From NCBI GenBank assembly GCA_900315035.1, contig OMXO01000024.1:1-34781 (forward strand): a stretch of 34,781 nt of DNA, written 5' to 3'. Under the pieces are notes generated by a model. It did not search any database and was not told where the DNA came from. It saw only the letters and a program-made list of their open reading frames with translations. This stretch comes from an uncultured Prevotella sp. (GTDB lineage Bacteria > Bacteroidota > Bacteroidia > Bacteroidales > Bacteroidaceae). Each line of letters opens with the position of its first letter. Within the stretch, counting starts at the first letter, position 1. Position numbers and translations under genes: made by a program. Of the stretch, positions 24,120 through 33,298 are shown piece by piece.

Positions 24120-25943
24120 TTACACATATTTTTGTATGATGGCAATGAAGCGGTTGCCATACTTCTGTTTTTTATGCTCACCGATACCTGCAATGTTCCC
24201 AAACTGTTCGAGTGTTGTCGGTTTGATGGTAGCCAGTGAATGGAGCACCTTGTCGTTGAACACGATATATGGCGGGAATCCCTCTTCGGCGGCACAGGTA
24301 GCTCGTAAACTTCTGAGGGCTTCGAAGAGTTTCGGGTCTTCGATGCCTGTCGTTGGCGGCAGTCCTGGTATGGTTACTGTAGGTATCTCCAGTCTCAGTC
24401 TGGGCTTTTTCTTCGGCGTCTCCTTAGCGCTATGGTCTATCACGCAGAGTTGTGTCTGGCGCCTGCCATAGAGCACGTCTTCGCCTAGAGGCGTGATCTT
24501 CACTTTGTGTCCTTCGTTATACGCAATCTCTATAAATCCCATCTGGAGCATCTGCAACAGATAGTCCTGCCAGTCGTTGGTGGTGATGTCCTTGCCTATG
24601 CCGAAGGTCTTCAACTCGTTGTAATGATAGCGCTCAACGGTAGGAGAGTGCATACCCTTCAGGATCTCGATGACCGTTGATATCCTGATGGAATCGTCTG
24701 TTCTTCTGATGGCGCTCAGGGCCATCTGCACATATTTTGTACCATCGAAATGTTGCGGTGGATTCTCGCAAATATCACAGTTGCCGCAGTCTTCACCGCT
24801 CTGTTCACTGAAGTAGTTCAACAGAATCCTTCGCCTGCACACGCTCGATTCTGCGTATTCCTGCATTCTGCGAAGTTTGTCCATATTGATGGCTTGCTGA
24901 CCGCTCTGACGGGCAAACTCCGTGAGTTGCACGATGTCTGCCAACGAATAGAAAAGGATAGTGTCTGCTGGTGCCCCATCTCTGCCTGCACGTCCAATCT
25001 CCTGATAAAAACTCTCGATGCTCTTGGGCATGTTGTAATGGATTACCCACCTCACATTGCTTTTGTCGATGCCCATGCCAAAGGCGATGGTTGCACAGAC
25101 CACAAGTAATTGATCGTTCTTAAAGTATTCCTGCGTCTGATTGCGCTCAAGTGTTGACATGCCAGCATGATACGATGCGGCGTTAATACCTCTTAAACGT
25201 AAATCGGCAGCCAGTTTTTCTGTCGTTTTGCGACTCAGACAGTAGATGATGCCAGCCTCTCTCGGACGGGCCTTGATGAAGTTGAGGATGAAGTGCATCT
25301 TCTCGGCAGCCTTGTAACCTCTCTTTACGCTAAGACTCAGGTTCGGACGATCAAAACTTGCGATAAATTCACGTGCATCTTTCAGTTTCAACTGTTCAAT
25401 AATATCGTGGCGTGTTATCTTGTCTGCTGTGGCTGTAAGAGCCATCACCGGTGTGTCGGGAAAATTCTCTCTTAAGACACCCAGTTGCGTGTACTCAGGT
25501 CTGAAGTCGTGCCCCCATTGACTGATGCAGTGGGCCTCGTCAATGGCAAAGAGCGAAATCTGCAGATGACGCAGCAGATAGCCCATCTCTGCCAACAGTT
25601 TTTCTGGGGATATGTAGAGTAGTTTGACGCGCCCAGAAAGACATTTCCGCCGTATCAGCATATCGGCAGTGCTGTCATTGCCGCTGTTCAGGGCCTCTGC
25701 CTCGATACCATTGGCCTTGAGAGTCTCCACCTGATCTTTCATCAGGCTGAGCAGCGGTGATATCACGATGGTGATGCCCGGTAAGGCGAGGGCTGGAATT
25801 TGGTAACAGATGCTCTTTCCACCACCTGTGGGCATCAGCACAAGTGCATCGTGGCCTGCCATCACATGTCGGATGATTTCTTCCTGGTTCGGGCGGAATG
25901 AATCATACCCGAAATGGCGCTTTAAGACTTCAAAAATGTCCAT
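24120..25943 (-). CDS. recQ: ATP-dependent DNA helicase RecQ
   Basis: 607 residues, cytoplasmic 3'-5' helicase of recombination and repair. Walker A MPTGGGKS (37-44), DEAH box (135-138), aromatic-rich loop SQWGHDFRPEY (141-151), motif VI QEIGRAGRDG, zinc-binding cysteines in the CRRR...CGNCDIC stretch, an RQC winged-helix region, and a C-terminal HRDC domain (LFEALRSLR to the end) are all present. The frame also contains an ATG at 25964, but that lies inside the -7 box of the promoter (plus 25962-25969), so the start at 25943 (MDIFEVLKRHFG) is used. The region between recQ and the glycogen-synthase start (23974-24119) holds only its promoter and AT-rich sequence. Confidence 0.96.
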   Translation of the reverse strand: MDIFEVLKRHFGYDSFRPNQEEIIRHVMAGHDALVLMPTGGGKSICYQIPALALPGITIVISPLLSLMKDQVETLKANGIEAEALNSGNDSTADMLIRRKCLSGRVKLLYISPEKLLAEMGYLLRHLQISLFAIDEAHCISQWGHDFRPEYTQLGVLRENFPDTPVMALTATADKITRHDIIEQLKLKDAREFIASFDRPNLSLSVKRGYKAAEKMHFILNFIKARPREAGIIYCLSRKTTEKLAADLRLRGINAASYHAGMSTLERNQTQEYFKNDQLLVVCATIAFGMGIDKSNVRWVIHYNMPKSIESFYQEIGRAGRDGAPADTILFYSLADIVQLTEFARQSGQQAINMDKLRRMQEYAESSVCRRRILLNYFSEQSGEDCGNCDICENPPQHFDGTKYVQMALSAIRRTDDSIRISTVIEILKGMHSPTVERYHYNELKTFGIGKDITTNDWQDYLLQMLQMGFIEIAYNEGHKVKITPLGEDVLYGRRQTQLCVIDHSAKETPKKKPRLRLEIPTVTIPGLPPTTGIEDPKLFEALRSLRATCAAEEGFPPYIVFNDKVLHSLATIKPTTLEQFGNIAGIGEHKKQKYGNRFIAIIQKYV

Positions 25944-25961
25944 AATTGTTTGATTTCTCCA

Positions 25962-25993
25962 CAAAGTTAGTCTTTTTTTGAAAAAAAATCAAA
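25962..25993 (-). promoter_or_regulatory. Promoter of recQ
   Basis: Minus-strand TTTG (plus 25990-25993), 20-nt spacer, TAACTTTG (plus 25962-25969), 18 nt before the ATG at 25943. Confidence 0.8.
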
Positions 25994-26022
25994 AAAAACG
26001 TGGTTTATTTCAAATTTTTATG

Positions 26023-26030
26023 TATATTTG
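26023..26030 (+). promoter_or_regulatory. -7 box of the AraC-type regulator operon
   Basis: TATATTTG at 26023-26030. A weak GTGG stands 19 nt upstream in place of TTTG. The box overlaps an ATG at 26028, which therefore cannot be the start; the start is at 26058. Confidence 0.55.
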
Positions 26031-26057
26031 CACATTAATCAACTAATCCGCATAAAT

Positions 26058-26519
26058 ATGGGTAAGTATAACATTACTGAAAAAAAAGAGAAGGAGGCTG
26101 CCTATCGTAGCCTTGTTAGCCCAAGGATGATGGATGAGATGCAGGAGAAGATACTCAACATCATCGTGATGCAGAAGAAGTACCGCGACAAGGACTATTC
26201 TGCCAAAAAACTTGCTGAGGAACTTGGCACAAACACTCGTTACATTTCGGCTGTTGTGAATGTTCGGTTCCACATGAACTATACTTCTTTCGTGAACAAG
26301 TATCGCATCGACGAAGCGATGACCATTCTCGTTGATAAGCGTTACCAGGATCTACGTATGGAGGAAGTCAGCGACATGGTTGGCTTTGCTAACCGCCAGT
26401 CGTTCTATGCGTCATTCTTCCGTGTCGTAGGTGTCACCCCGCGCGAGTATCGTATGCAGCACCTGAAGCAGCATCCCGCGATGCAGGCAAAGCGTCTTGG
26501 CAGAAAACCCAAACCGTAA
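26058..26519 (+). CDS. AraC-family transcriptional regulator, HTH domain only
   Basis: 153 residues from the ATG at 26058. Residues 46-136 form the double helix-turn-helix of AraC/XylS proteins: YSAKKLAEELGTNTRYISAVVN for the first motif and VSDMVGFANRQSFYASFFRVVGVTPREYR for the second. There is no N-terminal ligand-binding domain, only about 40 charged residues. In Bacteroidetes such short AraC proteins often resemble the DNA-binding end of hybrid two-component regulators. The last ten residues (AKRLGRKPKP) are basic with a GRKP core like an AT hook. It is probably cotranscribed with the peptidase gene 14 nt downstream. Target genes are not evident. Confidence 0.9.
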   Translation: MGKYNITEKKEKEAAYRSLVSPRMMDEMQEKILNIIVMQKKYRDKDYSAKKLAEELGTNTRYISAVVNVRFHMNYTSFVNKYRIDEAMTILVDKRYQDLRMEEVSDMVGFANRQSFYASFFRVVGVTPREYRMQHLKQHPAMQAKRLGRKPKP

Positions 26520-26524
26520 GGAGG
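26518..26524 (+). promoter_or_regulatory. Strong Shine-Dalgarno before a GTG start
   Basis: AAGGAGG at 26518-26524, overlapping the stop codon of the AraC-type gene and 9 nt before the GTG at 26534. A full Shine-Dalgarno sequence is unusual for this group and supports the GTG start. Confidence 0.6.
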
Positions 26525-26533
26525 CAGCACAAC

Positions 26534-28483
26534 GTGGATTTTTGCTACCAGGATGAGCGGTTTGCAGATTTGCAGTTGCTCAGATACAGACTAAACGGCT
26601 TCGAGAAGTTGTCCTTACGTCAGAAAGTGCTTGTTTATTATCTGTCTGAGGCAACCTTGTGGGGGAGAGATATCACGTTTGATCAGTTTGGAAAATACAA
26701 TCTCCGCATCAGAAAGATGTTGGAGGTTGTTTATTGTGACCTTACCATCCCTCACGATACCGATGAATTCAAGGCTTTTGAGACCTATCTCAAACGCGTG
26801 TGGTTCTCTAACGGCATTTATCATCATTATGGCTCCGAAAAGTTCGTTCCCGGCTTTTCAGAGGATTGGCTTCGTCAACAACTTCGTGTGGTAGATGCAA
26901 GGCGTCTGCCATTGAATGAAGGTGAGACGGTTTCTCAACTCTGCGATGAGTTGTTCCCCATTATTTTCGATGAAACCATACTTCCTAAACGCGTCAATAA
27001 GGCTGATGGTGAGGATTTGCTCCTGACATCTGCCTGTCATTTCTACGAAGGTGTGACTCAGGCGGAAGCCGAAGCTTTCTATACTCAGATGAAGCAGACT
27101 GATGCCCATACTTCGACACCTCCGTCATACGGTCTGAATTCTGCCTTGGTTAAGGAGAAGGGGGGCTTGAGAGAGCAGGTGTGGTCTGCTAATGGCCTGT
27201 ATGCCAATGCCATTCGTCATATAGTCTATTGGCTGGAGAAGGCGCGGGACGTGGCAGAGAATGAACAACAGAGGCGTGTGATTTCCTTGCTGATAAGTTA
27301 TTATGAATCAGGCGATTTACAACTTTTCAATCAATATTGTATTGAATGGCTGAAAGAGCATGATTCAGTCATCGACTTCATCAATGGGTTCATTGAGGTC
27401 TATGGCGATCCTCTAGGACTGAAAGGTTCATGGGAAGGTCTGGTGGAGTATATTGATGAAGAGGCTACGCAGCGCACGCGTACTATTAGTAATAATGCAC
27501 AGTGGTTTGAAGATCATTCACCCGTAGATCCACGTTTCCGCAAACCTGTAGTTAAGGGTGTCTCTGCCAATGTCATCTGTGCCGCCATGCTCGGTGGCGA
27601 TGAGTATCCCTCTACAGCCATCGGTATCAATCTGCCTAATGCTGATTGGATACGGGCGGAGTACGGCTCCAAGAGCATCACCATCAGCAATATTACCGAT
27701 GCCTACAACAAGGCTGCTCATGGCAGCGGATTCAAGGAAGAGTTCGTCATCGACAGCGAAACACTCGGTCTCATAGTGAAATATGGTGATGTATGCGACG
27801 ATCTTCACACCGACCTCCACGAATGTTTAGGACATGGCAGCGGACAGTTGTTGCCGGGAGTTGATCCCGATGCCCTCAAGGCTTATGGCAACACGATAGA
27901 AGAGGCAAGGGCCGATCTGTTCGGACTCTATTATATCGCAGACAAGAAATTGGTGGAACTGGGACTGACGCCTGATGAAGAGGCCTATAAGTCGCAGTAT
28001 TACACCTATATGATGAATGGTCTGATGACGCAGCTGATCCGTATTACCCCAGGCCATCAGATAGAAGAGGCCCATATGCGTAACCGTGCCCTGATAGCCC
28101 ATTGGTGCTACGAGAAGGGCAGTGCCATCCGCTTGGTGAAGCGTGAGGGCAAAACGTATGTTGAGATCGCGGATTACGAAGAACTGCGACGCTTGATAGC
28201 CACCCTTCTGGCAGAGGTGCAGCGCATCAAGAGCGAAGGCGACTACGAGGCTGCCCGCCAGCTGGTGGAGCGATATGCCGTCAAGGTCGATCCCGTGTTG
28301 CATCAGGAGGTGCTCGATCGCTATCAGCAACTGAACCTGGCACCCTACAAGGGATTCATCAATCCGTGGCTGCTGCCTGTACGTGATCACGATGGCAACA
28401 TCTGTGATATTCAGGTGAACTATAGTGAAAGCTATGCCCACCAGATGCTCCGATACAGTACTGAATACGCAAGTCTGATCTGA
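26534..28483 (+). CDS. Dipeptidyl peptidase III (M49)
   Basis: 649 residues, GTG start. Zinc peptidase that removes dipeptides from the N-terminus of small peptides. The M49 signature HECLGH (429-434) supplies two zinc-binding histidines and the catalytic glutamate E430; EEARAD (456-461) supplies the third ligand, E457. The cysteine in HECLGH (HELLGH in eukaryotes) is, as I recall, the form known from Bacteroides DPP III. The start matches the expected N-terminus (YQDERFADLQLLRY) so the GTG, with AAGGAGG in front, is well supported. No signal peptide, so cytoplasmic. It overlaps the next gene by one base (TGATG). Confidence 0.93.
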   Translation: MDFCYQDERFADLQLLRYRLNGFEKLSLRQKVLVYYLSEATLWGRDITFDQFGKYNLRIRKMLEVVYCDLTIPHDTDEFKAFETYLKRVWFSNGIYHHYGSEKFVPGFSEDWLRQQLRVVDARRLPLNEGETVSQLCDELFPIIFDETILPKRVNKADGEDLLLTSACHFYEGVTQAEAEAFYTQMKQTDAHTSTPPSYGLNSALVKEKGGLREQVWSANGLYANAIRHIVYWLEKARDVAENEQQRRVISLLISYYESGDLQLFNQYCIEWLKEHDSVIDFINGFIEVYGDPLGLKGSWEGLVEYIDEEATQRTRTISNNAQWFEDHSPVDPRFRKPVVKGVSANVICAAMLGGDEYPSTAIGINLPNADWIRAEYGSKSITISNITDAYNKAAHGSGFKEEFVIDSETLGLIVKYGDVCDDLHTDLHECLGHGSGQLLPGVDPDALKAYGNTIEEARADLFGLYYIADKKLVELGLTPDEEAYKSQYYTYMMNGLMTQLIRITPGHQIEEAHMRNRALIAHWCYEKGSAIRLVKREGKTYVEIADYEELRRLIATLLAEVQRIKSEGDYEAARQLVERYAVKVDPVLHQEVLDRYQQLNLAPYKGFINPWLLPVRDHDGNICDIQVNYSESYAHQMLRYSTEYASLI

Positions 28484-29100
28484 TGATGGATATACAAGAG
28501 CAAGTCAAGGAGATTAAGCAGTCGTTCCGCCAGATGATGGACGGAGCGATTGCTCAGTCTATGCGCGATAAAGGTGTCGATTACAGGCTAAACTGGGGCG
28601 CCACACTGCCTCGCCTGAGGGAAAAAGCCGATAAAATCGGCAAAAACTACGATCTCGCCATCGCCCTTTGGAAAGAAAATGTACGCGAGTGTAAGATTCT
28701 GGCAACGATGGTGATGCCTGCCGACGAAGTGCTGCCAGAGGTCATCGATATCTGGATGGAGCAGGTGCCTAATCAGGAGATTGCCGAACAGGCATCCTTC
28801 AACCTCTTCCAATATCTGCCCTTTGCCCCTGAGAAAGCCTATACCTGGATGGCTTCAGAGAAAGAACTCTACCAGTTGTGCGGGTTCCACATTCTGAGCC
28901 GTCTGTTTTTGAATAAGCAGGAACCCAATGAGCGCGGCATCAACGAATTCATCGATCAGGCGCTGGTAGCGCTGCAAGGGCCGAGCCTTGCGGTGAGAAA
29001 GGCTGCTTATGCGTGTGTGCAGCGTTTCTCTGAATTAGGGCTCGTCTATGAACGGATTGCCCGAAGCGCATTAAAACAGGCTAATTTAGATTTTTTTTAA
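28483..29100 (+). CDS. AlkD-like HEAT-repeat protein (DNA alkylation repair family)
   Basis: 205 residues, all helical. Repeated HEAT-like helix pairs (YDLAIALWKENVRECKILATMVMP, EIAEQASFNLFQYLP, LAVRKAAYACVQRFSEL) resemble the DNA alkylation repair (AlkD-type) family. AlkD proteins remove or recognise bulky or charged N3/N7-alkylated bases by wrapping DNA in a HEAT solenoid. The N-terminal helix with QSMRDKG and GATLPRLR fits the family only moderately, and catalytic tryptophan/aspartate residues cannot be assigned by eye, so it may be a non-enzymatic relative. Start ATG overlaps the peptidase stop; a second ATG three bases on is equally possible. Confidence 0.65.
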   Translation: MMDIQEQVKEIKQSFRQMMDGAIAQSMRDKGVDYRLNWGATLPRLREKADKIGKNYDLAIALWKENVRECKILATMVMPADEVLPEVIDIWMEQVPNQEIAEQASFNLFQYLPFAPEKAYTWMASEKELYQLCGFHILSRLFLNKQEPNERGINEFIDQALVALQGPSLAVRKAAYACVQRFSELGLVYERIARSALKQANLDFF

Positions 29101-29131
29101 ATTAAATTTCTTTTGTCTCATCTAAAATGCG

Positions 29132-29139
29132 TACCTTTG
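29132..29139 (+). promoter_or_regulatory. -7 box upstream of the Fur-family gene
   Basis: TACCTTTG at 29132-29139, 22 nt before the ATG at 29162. The nearest TTTG (29112-29115) is only 16 nt upstream, so the -33 region is weak, which would suit a regulated promoter. No obvious Fur-type palindrome was seen. Confidence 0.5.
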
Positions 29140-29161
29140 TGCGGTTTTCTGAACATTAAGG

Positions 29162-29659
29162 ATGAAAGAAAGTGTTTTAAGGGCTGTAGAAAGGATTCTG
29201 GATAACTATCTTGAGATGAACAATCATCGCAAGACACCAGAGCGCTACACCATTCTTAAAGCCATTTATAGTATTGACGGCCATTTCGGGCTCGAAGAAC
29301 TGAATGACAAACTCGCCAATGATTTTAATTTCCCCGTCAGTCGTGCCACCTTATATAATACGCTGAACCTCTTCCTGGCGCTGCGCCTTGTGATTCGCCA
29401 CCGCTTCCAGGGAACCACGAAGTATGAGGCCTGCTACGACAATGAGAGCCATTGCCATCAGGTCTGCACGATGTGTGGCAAGGTGATCGAGGTGCGCTCG
29501 CCGGAAATCATTGCAGCTGTGAATAACGTCCGTATGAAGCGTTTCAGGAAAGACGGGTTTACACTCTATGTCTATGGGGTGTGCAGCACTTGTCAAGCTA
29601 AACTGACTAAACTGAAGAATAAAGAGAGACAGAAAAAGAATCAAAAACTGAATAAATAA
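29162..29659 (+). CDS. Fur-family transcriptional regulator
   Basis: 165 residues. N-terminal winged helix (RYTILKAIYSIDGHFGLEELNDKL, then VSRATLYNTLNLF) and C-terminal metal-binding dimerisation domain. Structural zinc cysteines are present as C102/C105 (CTMCG) and C141/C144 (CSTC). The regulatory-site histidine cluster common in Fur and PerR (HHHH-like before the first CxxC) is here SHCHQVC, with H97, C98 and H99, so metal preference cannot be read directly. The tail is lysine-rich. It is followed after 6 nt by purA; whether it controls the metal permease further down the same strand is an open question. Confidence 0.92.
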   Translation: MKESVLRAVERILDNYLEMNNHRKTPERYTILKAIYSIDGHFGLEELNDKLANDFNFPVSRATLYNTLNLFLALRLVIRHRFQGTTKYEACYDNESHCHQVCTMCGKVIEVRSPEIIAAVNNVRMKRFRKDGFTLYVYGVCSTCQAKLTKLKNKERQKKNQKLNK

Positions 29660-29665
29660 AGCATT

Positions 29666-30937
29666 ATGAACAAAGGAAAAGTTGATGTCCTGCTCGGTTT
29701 GCAGTGGGGCGATGAGGGTAAAGGTAAGGTGGTCGATGTGCTGACCCCGAAGTACGATGTGGTGGCTCGCTTCCAGGGTGGTCCTAACGCCGGACATACG
29801 CTAGAGTTCGAAGGCCAGAAGTATGTGCTGCGCTCCATTCCCTCTGGAATCTTCCAGGGTGGCAAGGTAAATATCATCGGTAATGGCGTGGTACTGGCTC
29901 CCGACCTTTTTATGGATGAAGCCAAGGCTCTCGAGGCCAGCGGTCACGATCTCCATTCACGCCTGCATATCTCTAAGAAAGCCCATCTCATCATGCCTAC
30001 TCACCGTGTGCTCGATGCAGCCTACGAGGCTCAGAAGGGTAAAGACAAGGTAGGAACCACCGGTAAGGGCATCGGTCCGACATATACCGATAAGGTAAGC
30101 CGTAACGGACTGCGCGTAGGCGATATCCTCGAGAACTTCGAGGAGAAGTATGCCAAAGCCAAGGCGCGCCATGAGGCTATCCTGAAGTCGCTTAACTTCG
30201 ACTACGACATCACTGAGGTCGAGAAGAAGTGGCTCGAGGGTATCGAGTATCTGCGCCAGTTCCCCATCGTCGATTCTGAGCACGAGATCAACAATATCCT
30301 GAAGAGTGGCAAGAGCGTGCTCTGCGAGGGTGCTCAGGGAACGATGCTCGACGTCGATTTCGGCAGTTATCCCTTCGTTACTTCATCCAACACCATCTGT
30401 GCTGGTGCTTGCACAGGTCTGGGCATTGGTCCCAACAAGATAGGTGATGTGTTCGGTATCATGAAGGCCTATTGTACCCGCGTAGGTGCCGGTCCTTTCC
30501 CCACGGAGCTCTTCGATGAAACGGGCAAAACCATTCGCGACCTGGGTCATGAGTATGGCGCTGTCACTGGTCGTGAGCGTCGTTGCGGCTGGATAGACCT
30601 CGTTGCCTTGAAATATTCAATCATGGTCAACGGTGTCACCCAACTCATCATGATGAAGAGCGACGTGCTCGACGGCTTCGACACCATCAAGGCCTGTGTA
30701 GCTTACAAGCAAAATGGCGTTGAAATCGACTATTTCCCCTATAATATTGAAGAAGGCATCGAGCCTGTCTATCAGGAACTCCCTGGCTGGAAGACGGATA
30801 TGACGAAGTTTACCTCAGAGGATCAGTTCCCGAAAGAGTTCAACGATTACATCGCCTTCCTCGAGGCTCAGCTCGAGACACCTATTAAGATTATCTCCAT
30901 CGGTCCGGATCGCGATCAGACAATTATCAGAAAGTAA
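29666..30937 (+). CDS. purA: Adenylosuccinate synthetase
   Basis: 423 residues, cytoplasmic. Converts IMP, aspartate and GTP to adenylosuccinate in AMP synthesis. The GTP-binding motif GDEGKGK (15-21) follows the opening VDVLLGLQW. The segments GPNAGHT, STGKGIGPxYxDK-like ([21 protein letters not shown]), [22 protein letters not shown] and TGRERRCGW are all present. Length is normal for the family. The stop codon overlaps the hisS start by one base, so the two are translationally coupled. The gene follows the Fur gene closely. Confidence 0.98.
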   Translation: MNKGKVDVLLGLQWGDEGKGKVVDVLTPKYDVVARFQGGPNAGHTLEFEGQKYVLRSIPSGIFQGGKVNIIGNGVVLAPDLFMDEAKALEASGHDLHSRLHISKKAHLIMPTHRVLDAAYEAQKGKDKVGTTGKGIGPTYTDKVSRNGLRVGDILENFEEKYAKAKARHEAILKSLNFDYDITEVEKKWLEGIEYLRQFPIVDSEHEINNILKSGKSVLCEGAQGTMLDVDFGSYPFVTSSNTICAGACTGLGIGPNKIGDVFGIMKAYCTRVGAGPFPTELFDETGKTIRDLGHEYGAVTGRERRCGWIDLVALKYSIMVNGVTQLIMMKSDVLDGFDTIKACVAYKQNGVEIDYFPYNIEEGIEPVYQELPGWKTDMTKFTSEDQFPKEFNDYIAFLEAQLETPIKIISIGPDRDQTIIRK

Positions 30938-32301
30938 TGGCACAGAAACCCAGTATTCCCAAAGGAACGCGCGACTTCGGCCCCTCAGAGATGGCCCGTC
31001 GCAATTATATCTTCGATACTATCAAGCAGGTGTATCAGCTCTATGGCTTCCAGCAGATAGAGACACCTGCGATGGAAACACTCGGCACGCTCATGGGTAA
31101 GTATGGGGAGGAGGGCGACAAATTGCTCTTCAAGGTACTCAACTCTGGCGATTTCCTCAATAAGGTCTCCGATGAAGAACTGCAGGAGCGTAATGCCCTT
31201 CACCTCGCAGCCAAACTCTGTGAGAAAGGCTTGCGCTACGATCTGACGGTACCCTTCGCCCGCTATGTAGTGATGCACCGCGACGAACTCCAACTGCCAT
31301 TCAAGCGTTATCAGATGCAGCCCGTGTGGCGTGCAGACCGTCCGCAGAAGGGCCGCTATCGTGAGTTCTGGCAGTTCGATGGTGATATCGTAGGCTCCGA
31401 CTCCTTGCTCAACGAGGTAGAACTTATGCAGATTGTCGATACCGTGTTCAGCCGCTTTGGCGTGCGCGTACAGATTAAGATTAATAACCGCAAGATTCTC
31501 TCGGGAATTGCCGAAGTCATCGGAGCTGCGGAGAAGATTGTAGATATCACCGTAGCCATCGATAAGCTCGATAAAATCGGCCTCGACAATGTCAATCAGG
31601 AGTTGCGCGAGGATGGTCTCTCTGAGGAGCAGATCGAGAAACTGCAGCCTATCATCTCGCTCGAGGGCTCTAATGATGTCAAGCTCGATACCATTGCCCA
31701 GGTGCTTGGTGACAGCGAGACGGGCCTCAAGGGCGTAGAGGAGACGCGTTTCATCCTTGATACCCTTAAGACCGTAGGCTTGAAAAACGAGATACAACTC
31801 GACCTTACACTGGCACGCGGTCTTAACTACTATACAGGCGCTATCTTCGAGGTGAAGGCTCTCGACGTGCAGATAGGTTCCATCACGGGTGGCGGGCGCT
31901 ACGACAACCTGACGGGTATCTTCGGCATGCCAGGCATCTCGGGTGTAGGCATCTCCTTCGGTGTCGATCGTATCTACGATGTGCTCAATGCACTCGACTG
32001 CTATCCCAAGGATGCCACCAACGGCACCCAGCTGCTCTTCATCAACTTTGGAGATCGTGAGACGGCCTATTGTCTGCCAGCTGTGGCGAAGGCCCGCGAG
32101 GCCGGCATCCGCACGGAGATATTTCCCGATTCGTCGAAGATGAAGAAGCAGATGTCGTATGCCAATGCCAAGCAGATTCCCTTCGTTGCTCTCGCTGGTG
32201 AGAACGAGATGACTGCTGGTAAACTTACATTGAAGAATATGTTAAGTGGAGAGCAACAATTGCTTGATATTGAAGAGATTATAAATATTGTAAAATCATG
32301 A
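30937..32301 (+). CDS. hisS: Histidyl-tRNA synthetase
   Basis: 454 residues, class II aminoacyl-tRNA synthetase. Motif 1 region ([12 protein letters not shown] near the N-terminus), motif 2 ([13 protein letters not shown]), and the histidine-binding stretch [14 protein letters not shown] (RGLDYYTG in most relatives, here N for D) and motif 3 ([15 protein letters not shown]) are present. The C-terminal anticodon-binding domain ends in [15 protein letters not shown]. It overlaps purA by one base at the start and the esterase gene by four bases at the end. Confidence 0.98.
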   Translation: MAQKPSIPKGTRDFGPSEMARRNYIFDTIKQVYQLYGFQQIETPAMETLGTLMGKYGEEGDKLLFKVLNSGDFLNKVSDEELQERNALHLAAKLCEKGLRYDLTVPFARYVVMHRDELQLPFKRYQMQPVWRADRPQKGRYREFWQFDGDIVGSDSLLNEVELMQIVDTVFSRFGVRVQIKINNRKILSGIAEVIGAAEKIVDITVAIDKLDKIGLDNVNQELREDGLSEEQIEKLQPIISLEGSNDVKLDTIAQVLGDSETGLKGVEETRFILDTLKTVGLKNEIQLDLTLARGLNYYTGAIFEVKALDVQIGSITGGGRYDNLTGIFGMPGISGVGISFGVDRIYDVLNALDCYPKDATNGTQLLFINFGDRETAYCLPAVAKAREAGIRTEIFPDSSKMKKQMSYANAKQIPFVALAGENEMTAGKLTLKNMLSGEQQLLDIEEIINIVKS

Positions 32302-33296
32302 AGAAAGCCCTTGTTTTCGTCTTCTCAGCCTTGCTGTTGCTGACGGCGGCTGTACCCGATAAGACCACGACAATCTTTATCATCGGTGACTCTACCGCTG
32401 CCAATAAGGATATCTCTGAAGGCAAGCAGGAACGTGGATGGGGCATGGCTCTTCAGTGCTATTTCGACGATAACATCCTTGTCGATAACCACGCTGTCAA
32501 CGGTCGCTCGTCTCTCTCCTTTATCCGTGAGGGGCGTTGGGATAAGGTGCTCGAGCGCCTGAAGCCGGGCGACTACGTCATTATCCAGTTTGGTCATAAC
32601 GACGAGAAAGCCGGTGCTGGTCGTCACAGTGATCCCGGCTCTACCTTCGACTACAATCTGGCGAAGTATGTGCGTGAGACGCGCGAGCGTGGTGGCATCC
32701 CCGTATTGATGAACTGCGTCGTGCGCCGTAATTTCTTTATCAATGCACCTGAGAACGACGATGACGAGAAGTTGCGCACTACGACCTTCAAAGACGGTGT
32801 GAAGATGATAGAGGGTGATTCGCTCATCGATACCCACGGTCTCTATCGTGTGGCGCCCCGCGATGTGGCCCGTCGCATGAATGTCCATTTCATCGATGCT
32901 AATCAGATCACTCACGATCTCGAGCAAGGTCTCGGCACCGAGGCTTCCAAGAAGCTTCACATGTGGTTCCTCCCAGGTCAGGAGCCCAGTGTTCCCGCAG
33001 GTCGTCAGGATAATACACATTATAATATCCATGGAGCCCACGTTGTGGCCAGGTTGCTCGCCGATGCGCTCTGCGAGGAGATACCCGTGCTGAAGCCCTT
33101 CCGTTGCGAAGCCGACATCACCGTTGATAAGCAGGGGCGTGGCGACTATCTCGATCTGCAGTCTGCTATGGCAGCCATCGATCCCTCGAAGCCTCTTACC
33201 ATCCAACTGTTGGGAGGCGAGTGGGAGAGACCTCAGTTGACGAAAAAGTCCAAACTGAAGTTCGTCCTTCGTCAGGGCGCCACTTGGAAACAGTAA
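32298..33296 (+). CDS. CE12-type SGNH acetylesterase with C-terminal remnant of a CE8 pectinesterase
   Basis: 332 residues with a short N-terminal signal ([20 protein letters not shown]). SGNH hydrolase blocks: GDST with nucleophile S32 (30-33), NGRSS (68-72), FGHND (98-102), and DNTH with D238 and H241 (238-241). Together they fit the rhamnogalacturonan acetylesterase family CE12, which removes acetyl groups from pectin. Residues 270-331 ([21 protein letters not shown]...) match the start of a CE8 pectin methylesterase beta-helix (typical I-V-A-K-D-G-S-G-D-Y with a following QEAI) but stop after about 60 residues, long before any catalytic residue. The start overlaps hisS by 4 nt; the permease gene follows after 2 nt. 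Confidence 0.85.
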   Translation: MKKALVFVFSALLLLTAAVPDKTTTIFIIGDSTAANKDISEGKQERGWGMALQCYFDDNILVDNHAVNGRSSLSFIREGRWDKVLERLKPGDYVIIQFGHNDEKAGAGRHSDPGSTFDYNLAKYVRETRERGGIPVLMNCVVRRNFFINAPENDDDEKLRTTTFKDGVKMIEGDSLIDTHGLYRVAPRDVARRMNVHFIDANQITHDLEQGLGTEASKKLHMWFLPGQEPSVPAGRQDNTHYNIHGAHVVARLLADALCEEIPVLKPFRCEADITVDKQGRGDYLDLQSAMAAIDPSKPLTIQLLGGEWERPQLTKKSKLKFVLRQGATWKQ

Positions 33297-33298
33297 CA

